Made by a program: the position numbers and the translations under genes. 64,000 nucleotides of DNA from positions 1,674,001 through 1,738,000 of the forward strand of contig OZ242304.1 in the NCBI GenBank assembly GCA_965207915.1, in the 5' to 3' direction. The DNA comes from VXNJ01 sp009840625. Its GTDB lineage: Bacteria; Chloroflexota; UBA11872; VXNJ01. The notes below the pieces were generated by a model. It saw only the letters and a list, made by a program, of their open reading frames with translations, was not told where the DNA came from and searched no databases. Shown piece by piece: positions 23,415 to 32,009 of the stretch. Every line of letters starts with the position of its first letter. The stretch's first letter is position 1.

Positions 23415-24587
23415 TCACCGATATAAGCCCCATTCGAAAAAGCGCCTGATCGTTTCGAACGACTGCTCAAGAAACTCATCGCGGTCGTGATCAGTGTGCC
23501 CCCACTTGATCTGAATCCTACCGCCCGGGCCTGATGGTCGTCCAGCATGACGTTCGCCGCCGCTGTGCAACAGGGGGCTGATGGCTGCATGAGGATTCGA
23601 TGCGGCTTGTGCGACCGCGCGAACCGCCTGGGCAACTTCCAGATATGCTGAGTCGCGATCATCGTGCTTCGTAATCGGGACCCCGTCTTTCGGAACGGCA
23701 TTCAAACGACCGAAGGGCAATTCCTTCCAATCGCACGGGCGCAAGATCACTGGAATCACGCTCACGCTGCCCCCAATCGCGCGAGTCATTTCGCGCTCGT
23801 AACAGTAGTCGGAAGCGATGAAATCGGCGCTGCGAAGGAGCAAAATGATGTCTGAAGTCTCAATACGATCATCGATTTCAGCGTTGATGTCCCGGCCTGG
23901 TCCAATTCGTCTATCGTGCCAGATTAGGACTACGTTTTGCCGGCGGAGAGCTGCAAGGTGGGCACGCAACTCATTCAAATACGATTCATCCTGATGGGAA
24001 TAGCAGATCATCGCCGACCGAGGAGGAGTCTTTTCCGGATCGCTAGCGCGCGGAGATTCGGCCGACGCGATTTGGAATTCATCGTCCGAACGCCGCTCAC
24101 CCGAACGGAATTCTGGATCTTCACCATCGAATCGCCCATTTCGGAGATTGTCGGAAGAGCCTTGACGCTGCGTGACGGCAGGCGGGTCACTACTTCGGCG
24201 CGTATTGGAGGTGGGCATTGCCGCAAAAGCCCCAGTGCCCCCGCGAAGAGAAACACCTTCAATGGCAAGGAGGTTGTTTACGTGCTCGGTCACCGACTTC
24301 GCCCGGTCCAGGTCGTGATCGTTTTCGAGCGGGGAAGTCAACGCTTGCAGCAGAACGTCCATCTGCGCGGTGCCGTTAACACTCTCTAGTGCCAATTCGG
24401 CCATTTGCGCGCGGCTCCCAGGCTGCGCCGGGATTGCGACCCCCGATCGGCTAAGAAACTCCTCGATTTCCCAACCTCTTCGATACCCGGAGGGGGATTT
24501 AAATGTGGCTCCGTATCCATATCCGTTGCCCCCGCCACAAACGACTTCAGCAAGTTTTCGAATCGTGTTGGGGTGCAGTTTCTTCAT
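23415..24587 (-). CDS. TIR-domain protein with N-terminal helical domain
   Basis: 390 residues. The C-terminal half (about 190-340) is a TIR domain: SAMICYSHQDESYLNELRAHL, VLIWHDRRIGPGRDINAEI, DIILLLRSADFIASDYCYEREM and VIPVILRPCDWKELPF. The glutamate in YCYE (about E264) is in the position of the catalytic Glu of NAD-cleaving TIR domains. The N-terminal 90 residues (TIRKLAEVVCGG.. WEIEEFLSRSGV.. SVNGTAQMDVLLQAL) resemble the small helical N-terminal domains of AbiJ-type abortive-infection proteins; this is weaker. A Ser/Asp/Arg-rich linker joins them. A role as an NADase effector in phage defence or signalling is inferred; no nucleotide cyclase or Thoeris partner is adjacent. Confidence 0.8.
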   Translation of the reverse strand: MKKLHPNTIRKLAEVVCGGGNGYGYGATFKSPSGYRRGWEIEEFLSRSGVAIPAQPGSRAQMAELALESVNGTAQMDVLLQALTSPLENDHDLDRAKSVTEHVNNLLAIEGVSLRGGTGAFAAMPTSNTRRSSDPPAVTQRQGSSDNLRNGRFDGEDPEFRSGERRSDDEFQIASAESPRASDPEKTPPRSAMICYSHQDESYLNELRAHLAALRRQNVVLIWHDRRIGPGRDINAEIDDRIETSDIILLLRSADFIASDYCYEREMTRAIGGSVSVIPVILRPCDWKELPFGRLNAVPKDGVPITKHDDRDSAYLEVAQAVRAVAQAASNPHAAISPLLHSGGERHAGRPSGPGGRIQIKWGHTDHDRDEFLEQSFETIRRFFEWGLYR

Positions 24588-24778
24588 CCGAGTTCAACGC
24601 AGCGTTGCGGCTGTGTCCGTTTATGCAGTTAGTTCACTTGACAATTATCGATTTGCTTACCAGTTCCAGGTGGCAGCGATCACCGTTATGGATCCACTGG
24701 CCACGCTTCGCAAGTGCTGTGGTTTCGGGTCAAACAAGCGTGATCGGCCCAGTACGCCCGCGTATTGTTCTTTGGGCG

Positions 24779-25078
24779 CTAATAGGCGCGAATCGTCTGG
24801 TATATCGGAACGGCCGACGAAATCTCCACAAACCGAAACTTTTCGGCCTCCTTCTCGCTCAATGCGGTCAAATCGATGAGCATTCCAGGAAACATGTCGC
24901 AAAGCAACGCTAAGACTTTGTCTTTTTCTTCCAGGGCCGCCTCGATTTCTTCGCCGTTCGCGTAGATCATCACAATATCGATGTCTTCACCCGCATCGCC
25001 GATCAGCGTTGAACCGAATTGGTAGAGCGCCAACGTTCGTTCAGTCGGGGCCTTGCTAGGCGTTCTCGATTGGGGCAC
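24779..25078 (-). CDS. Small nucleotidyltransferase-fold protein (MNT-like)
   Basis: 99 residues from a GTG at 25078, two bases after the stop of the HNH gene; the frame extends further upstream only inside that gene. The motif LYQFGSTLIGDAGEDIDIVMIY is the GS-x(n)-D-x-D signature of the nucleotidyltransferase superfamily, in the small form seen in MNT antitoxins and related minimal enzymes. It lacks the size of a CD-NTase. It is almost certainly cotranslated with the upstream HNH protein. Whether it modifies that protein, RNA or a small molecule is unknown. Confidence 0.65.
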   Translation of the reverse strand: MPQSRTPSKAPTERTLALYQFGSTLIGDAGEDIDIVMIYANGEEIEAALEEKDKVLALLCDMFPGMLIDLTALSEKEAEKFRFVEISSAVPIYQTIRAY

Positions 25079-25080
25079 GA

Positions 25081-26238
25081 TTAGTCCGCGGCCAGCATTC
25101 GGCAAAACTCCAAGAACTCCTTCTGATTCAAGTGATGTAAGCCGACGGCGGAAGTTGCGGTCACCGCGCCCTCGTCGATCTCCGGTTTGTTCCATCCGTG
25201 CAAATTGACAACGATCATATCTTTGGCACCCGGCAGCTCGGCTTCATCCAGGTCTGCCCACGCATACGAATGGCAGAACTTTACGAAGAACCTATCGGCG
25301 ACGACTAATTCCGTAAGGCGCGTTAAATCTCGCCACTTGTATTCGATCCCCCATTTGTCCATCCACTCCAATACCCAAACCAGATCTTGGAGTCGCACTT
25401 TCGTGGTCTGAGGGACAAAGAAGCGATTGGAAAAATAGATCTGTTGCATCCGCGGCCGATCGTTGAGATCCAAAGAGATTTGCCGACCGTTATGCAGGTA
25501 AGTCAACCGCTGCTCGGATGTCAAGCTCAGGCCGACGAAAACACCTTTTTCGATCAAATGCCGAATGAATGCCTGTAGTGCCGAGACACTGGGCGGAAGT
25601 TGCTCATGAGTGGGTTTGGCCATCCCGAAAACTGAGAGCAGGTCTGTTGGAAACAGCAACGCTCGCGCACTGGGTGATGGTCCGCGGGTAGCGATTAATT
25701 CAGCGACGTGATCTGAGAACTCGTCGACCAATTTCTGGTTTTCGTCGTGGAGCACCCTACGGTTTCGTGTAAGTAACGAGACAAGCTTTTGATCGTTGGC
25801 GATTAATTCCGGCTCGAACTTCATCCACAATTCGCGCCGAGCATCGGCGCTCGTGTCTACCCTGTCCGGGCCGTACTCGTGGAATATCATGGAGTTTCTT
25901 CTGAAAATCGGTTTAACAGCTTCTCGCAAATCCGCGAAGGTAATTACTGATGCGGAATACGATTCGAGTTCCCGCTTGCGGACCTGTTGCCAATTGGCCA
26001 ATTCTGTTCCAGGCCATTTGGTCCGATCTTTGTCAATCTTCGTGTGACAAGTTGGGCAGAGGAGGAGCAAATTTACAAGCGAGTTGTCGGTGGATTCGGA
26101 CCACGGTGAGATGTGGGCGATTTCCGCGATGGAAATTCCGTCTGAGAGCAGGTCCGATTTGCAATCGGGGTTGTAGCACTGCCCCATGGACCACGCCCAG
26201 AGTTGCCTCTGAAAGTCTGTGGGAATCGCGCTCCGCAT
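25081..26238 (-). CDS. HNH endonuclease domain protein with novel C-terminus
   Basis: 385 residues from ATG 26238 (a GTG two codons earlier is possible). The N-terminal 80 residues are a zinc-binding HNH module: CYNPDC, then IAEIAHISPWS, then NLLLLCPTCHTKID. The remaining 300 residues contain no motif I recognise. There is a helical part (ELIANDQKLVSLLTRNRRVLHDENQKLVDEF) and a C-terminal aromatic-rich part (WMDKWGIEYKWRDLTRL, FCHSYAWADLDEAELPG). The C-terminus does not look like SAVED. A nucleotidyltransferase-like gene follows after two bases. Nuclease effector plus regulator is a plausible reading. Confidence 0.75.
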   Translation of the reverse strand: MRSAIPTDFQRQLWAWSMGQCYNPDCKSDLLSDGISIAEIAHISPWSESTDNSLVNLLLLCPTCHTKIDKDRTKWPGTELANWQQVRKRELESYSASVITFADLREAVKPIFRRNSMIFHEYGPDRVDTSADARRELWMKFEPELIANDQKLVSLLTRNRRVLHDENQKLVDEFSDHVAELIATRGPSPSARALLFPTDLLSVFGMAKPTHEQLPPSVSALQAFIRHLIEKGVFVGLSLTSEQRLTYLHNGRQISLDLNDRPRMQQIYFSNRFFVPQTTKVRLQDLVWVLEWMDKWGIEYKWRDLTRLTELVVADRFFVKFCHSYAWADLDEAELPGAKDMIVVNLHGWNKPEIDEGAVTATSAVGLHHLNQKEFLEFCRMLAAD

Positions 26239-26261
26239 AGCCACGAATCACCAGCTCGCGA

Positions 26262-26480
26262 TCAACGGCGAGCAAAGTTGGCGAGTGTCGCTTGAGTCGC
26301 AGCAGAATCAACAGCTGCTTTCATCGCCTTGAGTCGCGCAATCACCATCCTGTCAATTGGATCCATTAAATCGATTGCGGTTGCATCAAACTTATCGAAA
26401 CTGAACTTGGATTCCCTGGCCTCCCCATCAGGTTCGTTTGTCGAAGCGGTCGCCGCACATAGCGAGGTTGGGAAGAGCAA
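26262..26480 (-). CDS. Possible small hypothetical protein, 72 aa
   Basis: A frame from a TTG at 26480 to 26262 between glmU and the HNH gene. It reads ATAIDLMDPIDRMVIARLKAMKAAVDSAATQ, plausibly helical, but has no ribosome binding site or homologue known to me. It could be only the intergenic spacer. Confidence 0.2.
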   Translation of the reverse strand: MLFPTSLCAATASTNEPDGEARESKFSFDKFDATAIDLMDPIDRMVIARLKAMKAAVDSAATQATLANFARR

Positions 26481-26488
26481 TTCGTCTA

Positions 26489-27850
26489 TCAGCGGACCCG
26501 CGCCGGATTCCCATACACGGTCTCCCCCTTCGGAACATCGCGCGTTACCACCGAACCTGCTCCAACGACCGCTTTGTCACCCACTCTGATCGGCGCTATC
26601 AGCGATACGTTCGAACCGATGAACGCCCCGGATCCGATGAGGGTGCGGTGTTTGTTGACGCCGTCGAAATTGCAGGTGATTGCTCCGGCGCCGATTACGG
26701 AGTTGGGACCCACGTCGGCATCGCCCACGTAGCAGAGGTGCCCGATTAGGGCGCCGGCACCAATGCGGGAGTTCTTTACTTCGACGCAGTTGCCAGCCTG
26801 GGCGCCCTCGCCGATGAATGTTCCGTCGCGGATCAGGGCGTTGGGCCCGATCGATGCCGAGGGTCCGCATTCAGATCCGATGATCCGTGAGGAGGTCACC
26901 TGGCAACCGTCGGCCAGCTGCGAGTCCCTTATGACCGAGTTCTGGCCGATTCGGCAGTTTGATCCGATGCTTGTTCGCCCCTCGATCGAGACGTTTCTTT
27001 CAATCAGGGTGCCAGTGCCGACCATTGAATCGGCCGATATTGCAACCGAATCTGGATCGCGGATGCAGACTCCCTTTTTCATGAGCTCGGCAGCCCGGCG
27101 CCGAAAGTAGAAATTTTCGGCGGCGGCGAGTGACTCGAAATCGTCGCACCCAAGCGCTTCGGCGGATTCTTCAATCGAGATTGCGGCGACGTGCTCACCT
27201 TCCTTTGCGGCCAGTTCGACCAATGAGGTCATGTAAAGTTCGCCGGTTTCGGGATCCGGTTCGAGCTTGCTTAACGCCTCGCGCGCCCAGGCAACGTCCA
27301 GGGCCATTGCCCCGCAGTTGATTTCCTGGATTTGGAGTTCGTCGGCGTTGCAGGCAGCCGATTCCCTAATGGCAATCGGTTCCCTGCCGCGGCGGATGAT
27401 GCGGCCGCGCCTGCCAGGTTCGGGGTCGGAGGCCGTGGTTAACCCGATTACGGCGGGAGTGTCGTGTACTGCAGCCAGGGCGCTGCCTATGCTTTCCCCT
27501 GAAAGCAGGGGGTTGTCGGCGAAAACGACAACGACGCTTTTTATCTCCGAACGAAGTTGCTCGATGGCCGCGAGAAGGGCCGCAGCTGTGCCCCGGCTGT
27601 TGGGATCCTGGATTGCAATCTCAAACTCGTGACTGGGGAATTGGAGGGTTTCCTGGTCAGGGCCCCGAACGATTAGGAGTTGGATCCGTGGGATCTGGCC
27701 ACAGTTCCGCAGGACGTGCTCGAGCATCGGTATGCCGGCGATGTCGACTAGCGCCTTGTCGACATCCGGACCCATGCGGGTACCTTGTCCGGCGGCCAAG
27801 ACCACTATCGCCGCGCGCTCTGCGGCCGAAGAATGTTGTTCTATAGCCAT
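26489..27850 (-). CDS. glmU: Bifunctional UDP-GlcNAc pyrophosphorylase / glucosamine-1-P acetyltransferase
   Basis: 453 residues, full length for GlmU. The N-terminal uridylyltransferase domain starts AAIVVLAAGQGTRMGPDVDKAL, the sugar-nucleotide binding loop with its lysine. The C-terminal half is a left-handed beta helix made of hexapeptide repeats (IGSNCRIGQNSVI, ASIGPNALIRDGTFIGEGA) ending in GAGSVVTRDVPKGETVYGNPAR. The enzyme makes UDP-N-acetylglucosamine for peptidoglycan and surface polymers in the cytosol. It is on the same strand as ispE and ybeY with about 110 nt between it and ispE, so it may be the last gene of that unit. It marks the boundary between the mobile island and the core region. 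Confidence 0.95.
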   Translation of the reverse strand: MAIEQHSSAAERAAIVVLAAGQGTRMGPDVDKALVDIAGIPMLEHVLRNCGQIPRIQLLIVRGPDQETLQFPSHEFEIAIQDPNSRGTAAALLAAIEQLRSEIKSVVVVFADNPLLSGESIGSALAAVHDTPAVIGLTTASDPEPGRRGRIIRRGREPIAIRESAACNADELQIQEINCGAMALDVAWAREALSKLEPDPETGELYMTSLVELAAKEGEHVAAISIEESAEALGCDDFESLAAAENFYFRRRAAELMKKGVCIRDPDSVAISADSMVGTGTLIERNVSIEGRTSIGSNCRIGQNSVIRDSQLADGCQVTSSRIIGSECGPSASIGPNALIRDGTFIGEGAQAGNCVEVKNSRIGAGALIGHLCYVGDADVGPNSVIGAGAITCNFDGVNKHRTLIGSGAFIGSNVSLIAPIRVGDKAVVGAGSVVTRDVPKGETVYGNPARVR

Positions 27851-27961
27851 GCTCAGTTTTGGTGCCGGTCCGGAGTGCCGATGGCTAGGGGTTCTTCCCC
27901 TGCGACTGGATCAGGAACATTGCACCAAATCCAGTCAGAAACACATTATCCGGGTAGGGAT

Positions 27962-28816
27962 TCAGATTCTCAGGTCGGCTATCGTCCAGCGGTCCATCGG
28001 CCGGCCTGCCCAGGTCCAATAACCCGCCTTCGCCAAGTCGTTCTCAGCCGCGAAGGCTGCTTCTTCGATTTCGAAGATGCCGAAGCACGTGGCACCGCTC
28101 CCCGATAACAGCGTCCAGGGCGTATGTACCCTTATCGCGACGAGCATATCCCGGATCAGCGGAGAGAGTCGCTCGGCGGCTGCCTGCAGGCCATTGTGCA
28201 GAAGATTCCATTGCGGCTGCCCGGCGGCCAAGGAGGCGGCCAGCACACTCGTTCGCGCGCCGGAGGTGAATTCTGAGGTGTGGAGTTCGCCAAACACGTC
28301 CGGGGTTGAGAGTTCGACGCCGGGATTTGCCAAAACGATCCAGACGTTTGGGACAGGGAGATCACGCTTGCGTATCTCCCCCCGACCCGCAACCAACGCG
28401 CAGCCGCCTGACAGAAAAAACGGAACGTCGGATCCGACTTGGCTCGCTATGTCTGACAACTCAGATTCGGAAAGCGCATACCCGCTCAGCCGGTTGGCGG
28501 CTGAGAGCACGATAGCCGCATTGCTGCTCCCCCCGCCCAATCCCGCCGCGACAGGGATCGTTTTCTTGACTTCTGCAGCAAGTTCGGTGTTAATCGGGGC
28601 CAATTTGCAATATGCGTCGAGCGCCCGATCGGTTAAACCGGAGCGGGAAAATCCCCCGATTTGCTCTGCGGTTTCTGGTTCATCGCCCGATCGCAATCTC
28701 ACTTCGTCGCGCAGTTCAATCGCCAGCATGATCGAGCTGAGGTCATGAAACGCGTCCTTGCGTCGCCTCAGGACTTCTAAACCCAGGTTGATCTTGGCCG
28801 GGGACTTAAATTGCAA
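27962..28816 (-). CDS. ispE: 4-diphosphocytidyl-2-C-methyl-D-erythritol kinase
   Basis: 284 residues of the GHMP kinase superfamily. The N-terminus SPAKINLGLEVLRRR is the substrate motif. PVAAGLGGGSSNAA is the ATP-binding glycine-rich loop, and LLSGSGATCFGIF is the third GHMP motif. IspE phosphorylates CDP-methylerythritol in the MEP pathway of isoprenoid synthesis, so this organism uses the non-mevalonate route. It starts 5 nt after the ybeY stop, indicating an operon. Confidence 0.95.
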   Translation of the reverse strand: MQFKSPAKINLGLEVLRRRKDAFHDLSSIMLAIELRDEVRLRSGDEPETAEQIGGFSRSGLTDRALDAYCKLAPINTELAAEVKKTIPVAAGLGGGSSNAAIVLSAANRLSGYALSESELSDIASQVGSDVPFFLSGGCALVAGRGEIRKRDLPVPNVWIVLANPGVELSTPDVFGELHTSEFTSGARTSVLAASLAAGQPQWNLLHNGLQAAAERLSPLIRDMLVAIRVHTPWTLLSGSGATCFGIFEIEEAAFAAENDLAKAGYWTWAGRPMDRWTIADLRI

Positions 28817-28821
28817 GCTGT

Positions 28822-29244
28822 CTATGGATCCAACGCGCTCGTATCGAGACCCATGCCGGCAAGGATTTGCCGTTCGAGCCCTTCCATTTCAGTGGCGCTC
28901 TTGCGGTCCCCGTGATCGAATCCAAGGGCATGCAGGCAGCCATGAATGCACAGGTAATTAAGTTCGCTGTTGAGGTCCCATCCTCGTGACATCGCATCAT
29001 CCTCCGCCACCTGCAGACATATTGCTATGTCCGCGGACGCCTCGCCCACGAATGTGAGCACGTTGGTGGGGCCATCCCCACCCTTGAAGCGATGCAAATG
29101 CGCCATTTCGCCTGGTTGGACTAAGCGGACCGATGCCTGCATCTTCTCGCCATCCTCCGTCGCTATCGAGTTGATGGCGTTTGCAAGCCGGTGCGTCTCA
29201 AGTTCGGGCGGAGCACCGTCGAAAGCTATTCGGAATTGGGGCAA
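28822..29244 (-). CDS. ybeY: Endoribonuclease YbeY (rRNA maturation factor)
   Basis: 140 residues, probably starting at a TTG (29244). The zinc-binding signature HGCLHALGFDHGD is complete, and the preceding block GPTNVLTFVGEASADIAICL fits the family. YbeY acts in 16S rRNA 3'-end maturation and ribosome quality control. It is followed closely by ispE and preceded, 26 nt upstream on the same strand, by a tRNA-Gln gene. Confidence 0.92.
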   Translation of the reverse strand: MPQFRIAFDGAPPELETHRLANAINSIATEDGEKMQASVRLVQPGEMAHLHRFKGGDGPTNVLTFVGEASADIAICLQVAEDDAMSRGWDLNSELNYLCIHGCLHALGFDHGDRKSATEMEGLERQILAGMGLDTSALDP

Positions 29245-29270
29245 CGGGCGGTTTTCTTGCGGTCATCGAT

Positions 29271-29345
<75 letters not shown>

Positions 29346-29407
29346 ATGCGAATCAATTTTCGACGAGATCCGAATCAGGAAGATTTGGTGGTATGCCGAT
29401 AAACGTA

Positions 29408-29439
29408 GATCGCCGCCCCGGGGTTCCGGGGCGGCGATC
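29408..29439. terminator. Perfect 14-bp GC-rich hairpin
   Basis: GATCGCCGCCCCGG pairs with its complement around a GGTT loop. It lies 54 nt beyond the stop of the minus-strand secreted-protein gene and 63 nt before the tRNA-Gln gene, so it most likely ends transcription of the former. There is no strong T run. Confidence 0.65.
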
Positions 29440-29492
29440 AGTTAGCCTACTTGGTTAAGTCAAATCGTTCCAAGTACGAATTCTGATGCTTC

Positions 29493-31382
29493 TCAGTCGT
29501 CGTCCGTAACTGCAACGGTGGCCACGTCCTTGAGGTCTCCAGCATTTGCAGGGAGATCGTCAGCATCAGGAGTGTCTGTGTTGTTGTCAGCGGCGAATAG
29601 GAACAGCCAAGTGTTTCGGTCACCTTTGTCCTTGTCGTCGACATTAGGAATCGAAACGGCGAATCGAACTACCTTGGAGGTTTTCGACCCTGGCCCGCCA
29701 CCACGCTGATTGCCATTAGTAGCAGAGTCAAGATCGATCGTCGGCCGCATCAGTACATTGTCTCCGCCAGTACCCAATGCGGTGGCGGTGATTACAACTT
29801 TGTCACCGAGTACATACCCCGAAGTCGCGGCGTTGGTGAGCACGAAGAAGTAACCGTTTTCACTACCTGCATACAAGTCGGCGTCCAAGCCTTTTGTCGT
29901 GCCTTCGCCCTTGTCGTTAGTGTCGTCGGAGAGAACGATGACCTGCTTCTTTTCCTGGTCGTCCCAGATGTGTGCAGGAATCGTGCTCGGGGTGAAGTCA
30001 CCCACCTTGTCCACTTCTTCATCGGCGGGGTTGTTCTCGGCAAACGAGATCTGGACTGTTCCAGTGCCATCGATCTTGCTGCCCACCCCAGCAAAGATGC
30101 CGGACGGCAGGCTTCGGGCGCCAACGATGTCAAGCGACGTAACGCCGGTGAAGCCTTCGAAGTCACCTGACACCAAATTGGCGATCGGCTCCCGGTCGTC
30201 GGTGTCGGCGTCAGTTACGGTAAACGTTCTGATAGTCCCGAGGTCCCGAACTGTGATGTCGTCGCACCTGACGTTGCCACCGAATCCGACTGCGCCAGCC
30301 TGGGCGCCTCCAGCAGTGTTGGTCGCGTAGCTCAGAATCGCGCTCTCAACGTCCTCGCTACGATCACAAACGCTTAGCGTCGGCGCATCGGCGTCAAGGA
30401 TAGTGACGTCAGCTTCGTCGTTAGTAAGTTCGAATCCGGCGTTGGCGTTGGTTAGGCCGGTGGCAGTTTCGGCGATCCTGAGGCTGATGTCCCAGTCCTC
30501 ATCGTTCTCATTGTCCTTGGACACCGTCAGCGGCAGATAAAAGATCACGTTATCGGCTTCTGAATTCACCTGGAACGTCCGAGTGGTGGAAGTCAAGTCG
30601 ATAGCGTTAGTCGAGTCTGTGTCGTTATCACCGAAGCTGACCAACTGAATCTTGTTGCCACTGCCGTTACCAAGGGCCGTATTGCGCAGAGCACCAGCGT
30701 CTCCACCTACGGTGACCGTCGCGGTCATCAGGCTTTCGTCAACAGTCGTGGTCGTCGCGTCGTCTTCATCTACTGCTCTGAGGCCCGGGAACGCGACCGA
30801 AATGTAGCTCGCGCCGTCTTCAGTTACCGTGTAGTCTTCCTGCTGGAATCCGGACACATTGGATTCGGCGGAGAGGATAACTGCAACTCGGGCCGGGATG
30901 TTTGCAAACGAGACATCTTCCACCGACAACGGATTACCAGTCAGATCAATGTACCTGACCACGTTCGGTGCAATGTCGACACCGGCAATGTCGATGTCTT
31001 TGTAAGTCTCGGGCGGATCGGTGGTTGTGTCGAACGTGTCAGTCGATTTCAGACGTTTGAGGATGTCGGCGTCGGCTTTGGAAATCTCGAAGGATTCGAG
31101 CCCTTTACCCGAGTAATCCCAGACGTCAGCGCTGGGCTGGTTGTCGCCGGTCGACCTCAAAGCCAGATCGTAATCCAAGGTATTGCATTGAAACGATTTG
31201 AGACCGTAGCGGTCCAAAAGCATGTCCAGGTGGACTGCCGAAAGGTCACAGGTACCTGCGTTTTCGGTAGCCGACGCTGGCCTGGCAGGCGCCAAAAAAA
31301 CCGCAGCCAGCAAAGCCACGATCCCGAGCGCCACGATTAGCGGAATGGCACCCGCAATGGAAATCCGATTGGAGAGAGTCAA
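29493..31382 (-). CDS. Large secreted acidic surface-type protein (paralogue A)
   Basis: About 629 residues from a TTG at 31382 that has GGAGG five bases upstream; longer reading to 31463 would put 27 unlikely residues before the signal peptide. The signal peptide is IAGAIPLIVALGIVALLAAVFLAPARPASA. The mature protein is very acidic and Thr/Asp-rich, with two LRR-like patches (VVRYIDLTGNPLSVEDV; VTSLDIVGARSLPSGIFAGVG) separated by beta-rich segments (RTFQVNSEADNVIFYLPL, DEADVTILDADAP). The same layout, including DADAPTLSVCDRSEDVESAI, is found in the larger protein at 57089-59803, so they are paralogues. A role as cell-surface or S-layer-like protein is inferred. Highly acidic composition suggests a saline or Ca-rich setting. 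Confidence 0.75.
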   Translation of the reverse strand: MTLSNRISIAGAIPLIVALGIVALLAAVFLAPARPASATENAGTCDLSAVHLDMLLDRYGLKSFQCNTLDYDLALRSTGDNQPSADVWDYSGKGLESFEISKADADILKRLKSTDTFDTTTDPPETYKDIDIAGVDIAPNVVRYIDLTGNPLSVEDVSFANIPARVAVILSAESNVSGFQQEDYTVTEDGASYISVAFPGLRAVDEDDATTTTVDESLMTATVTVGGDAGALRNTALGNGSGNKIQLVSFGDNDTDSTNAIDLTSTTRTFQVNSEADNVIFYLPLTVSKDNENDEDWDISLRIAETATGLTNANAGFELTNDEADVTILDADAPTLSVCDRSEDVESAILSYATNTAGGAQAGAVGFGGNVRCDDITVRDLGTIRTFTVTDADTDDREPIANLVSGDFEGFTGVTSLDIVGARSLPSGIFAGVGSKIDGTGTVQISFAENNPADEEVDKVGDFTPSTIPAHIWDDQEKKQVIVLSDDTNDKGEGTTKGLDADLYAGSENGYFFVLTNAATSGYVLGDKVVITATALGTGGDNVLMRPTIDLDSATNGNQRGGGPGSKTSKVVRFAVSIPNVDDKDKGDRNTWLFLFAADNNTDTPDADDLPANAGDLKDVATVAVTDDD

Positions 31383-31624
31383 GTTGACCTCCGTATTAAA
31401 TTGCGGCACGCCGGTTAAGGCGGGCCATTCGGTGCGATTAGGCCTTAAGACAGACTGCGCCATCCGCGACCAATCGCAGATTCGCTATGCCTTGTGTCCG
31501 TATATGTTAACCCTGACCGGTTAGCCGGTGTTATGCGGGCTGGTAAAGAGTCGCGTCCAGATCGTCAGTAGTAATCGGCAAGGTCGCCTGAACCACAGCA
31601 TCCGGTTGAGCCGGACGCCACAGG

Positions 31625-31846
31625 TCAAAACGCGTATTCAGAATTGGCGACTCGAGCGGCTTTGATTGCGGCACGGCGTGCCTTTCTAGCACGCGCTGCC
31701 TGCTTTTTCTTTCGACGAACACTTGGTTTTTCGAAGTACTTTCGGCGCCGAGACTCGGTCAGGATCCCGTGCTGTTGGACTCGCTTATTGAATCTACGCA
31801 GTCCGGCTTCAAAGGATTCCTTGCTCTCAAGAGTTACGTGCGACAT
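31625..31846 (-). CDS. rpsU: 30S ribosomal protein S21
   Basis: 73 residues: VTLESKESFEAGLRRFNKRVQQHGILTESRRRKYFEKPSVRRKKKQAARARK is the S21 pattern, with the basic C-terminal tail. S21 helps the 30S subunit in initiation. The gene stands alone on the minus strand, with only weak ribosome-binding complementarity, and diverges from the plus-strand core operon. Confidence 0.95.
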   Translation of the reverse strand: MSHVTLESKESFEAGLRRFNKRVQQHGILTESRRRKYFEKPSVRRKKKQAARARKARRAAIKAARVANSEYAF

Positions 31847-32009
31847 TCTTTACTTTGGCTCAATCGTGAGTACTGCCGAGCGGTATAGCAATAGACGCGT
31901 GTCGGCAAACACGCGGTAATTGGCCGATCGTAGCGGCTCAATTGGACGGGCGATTCTATGAGAATCATGTCCGATTGAATCGTCGCTGTGCAAAGTTAAG
32001 AAAGTGTTG

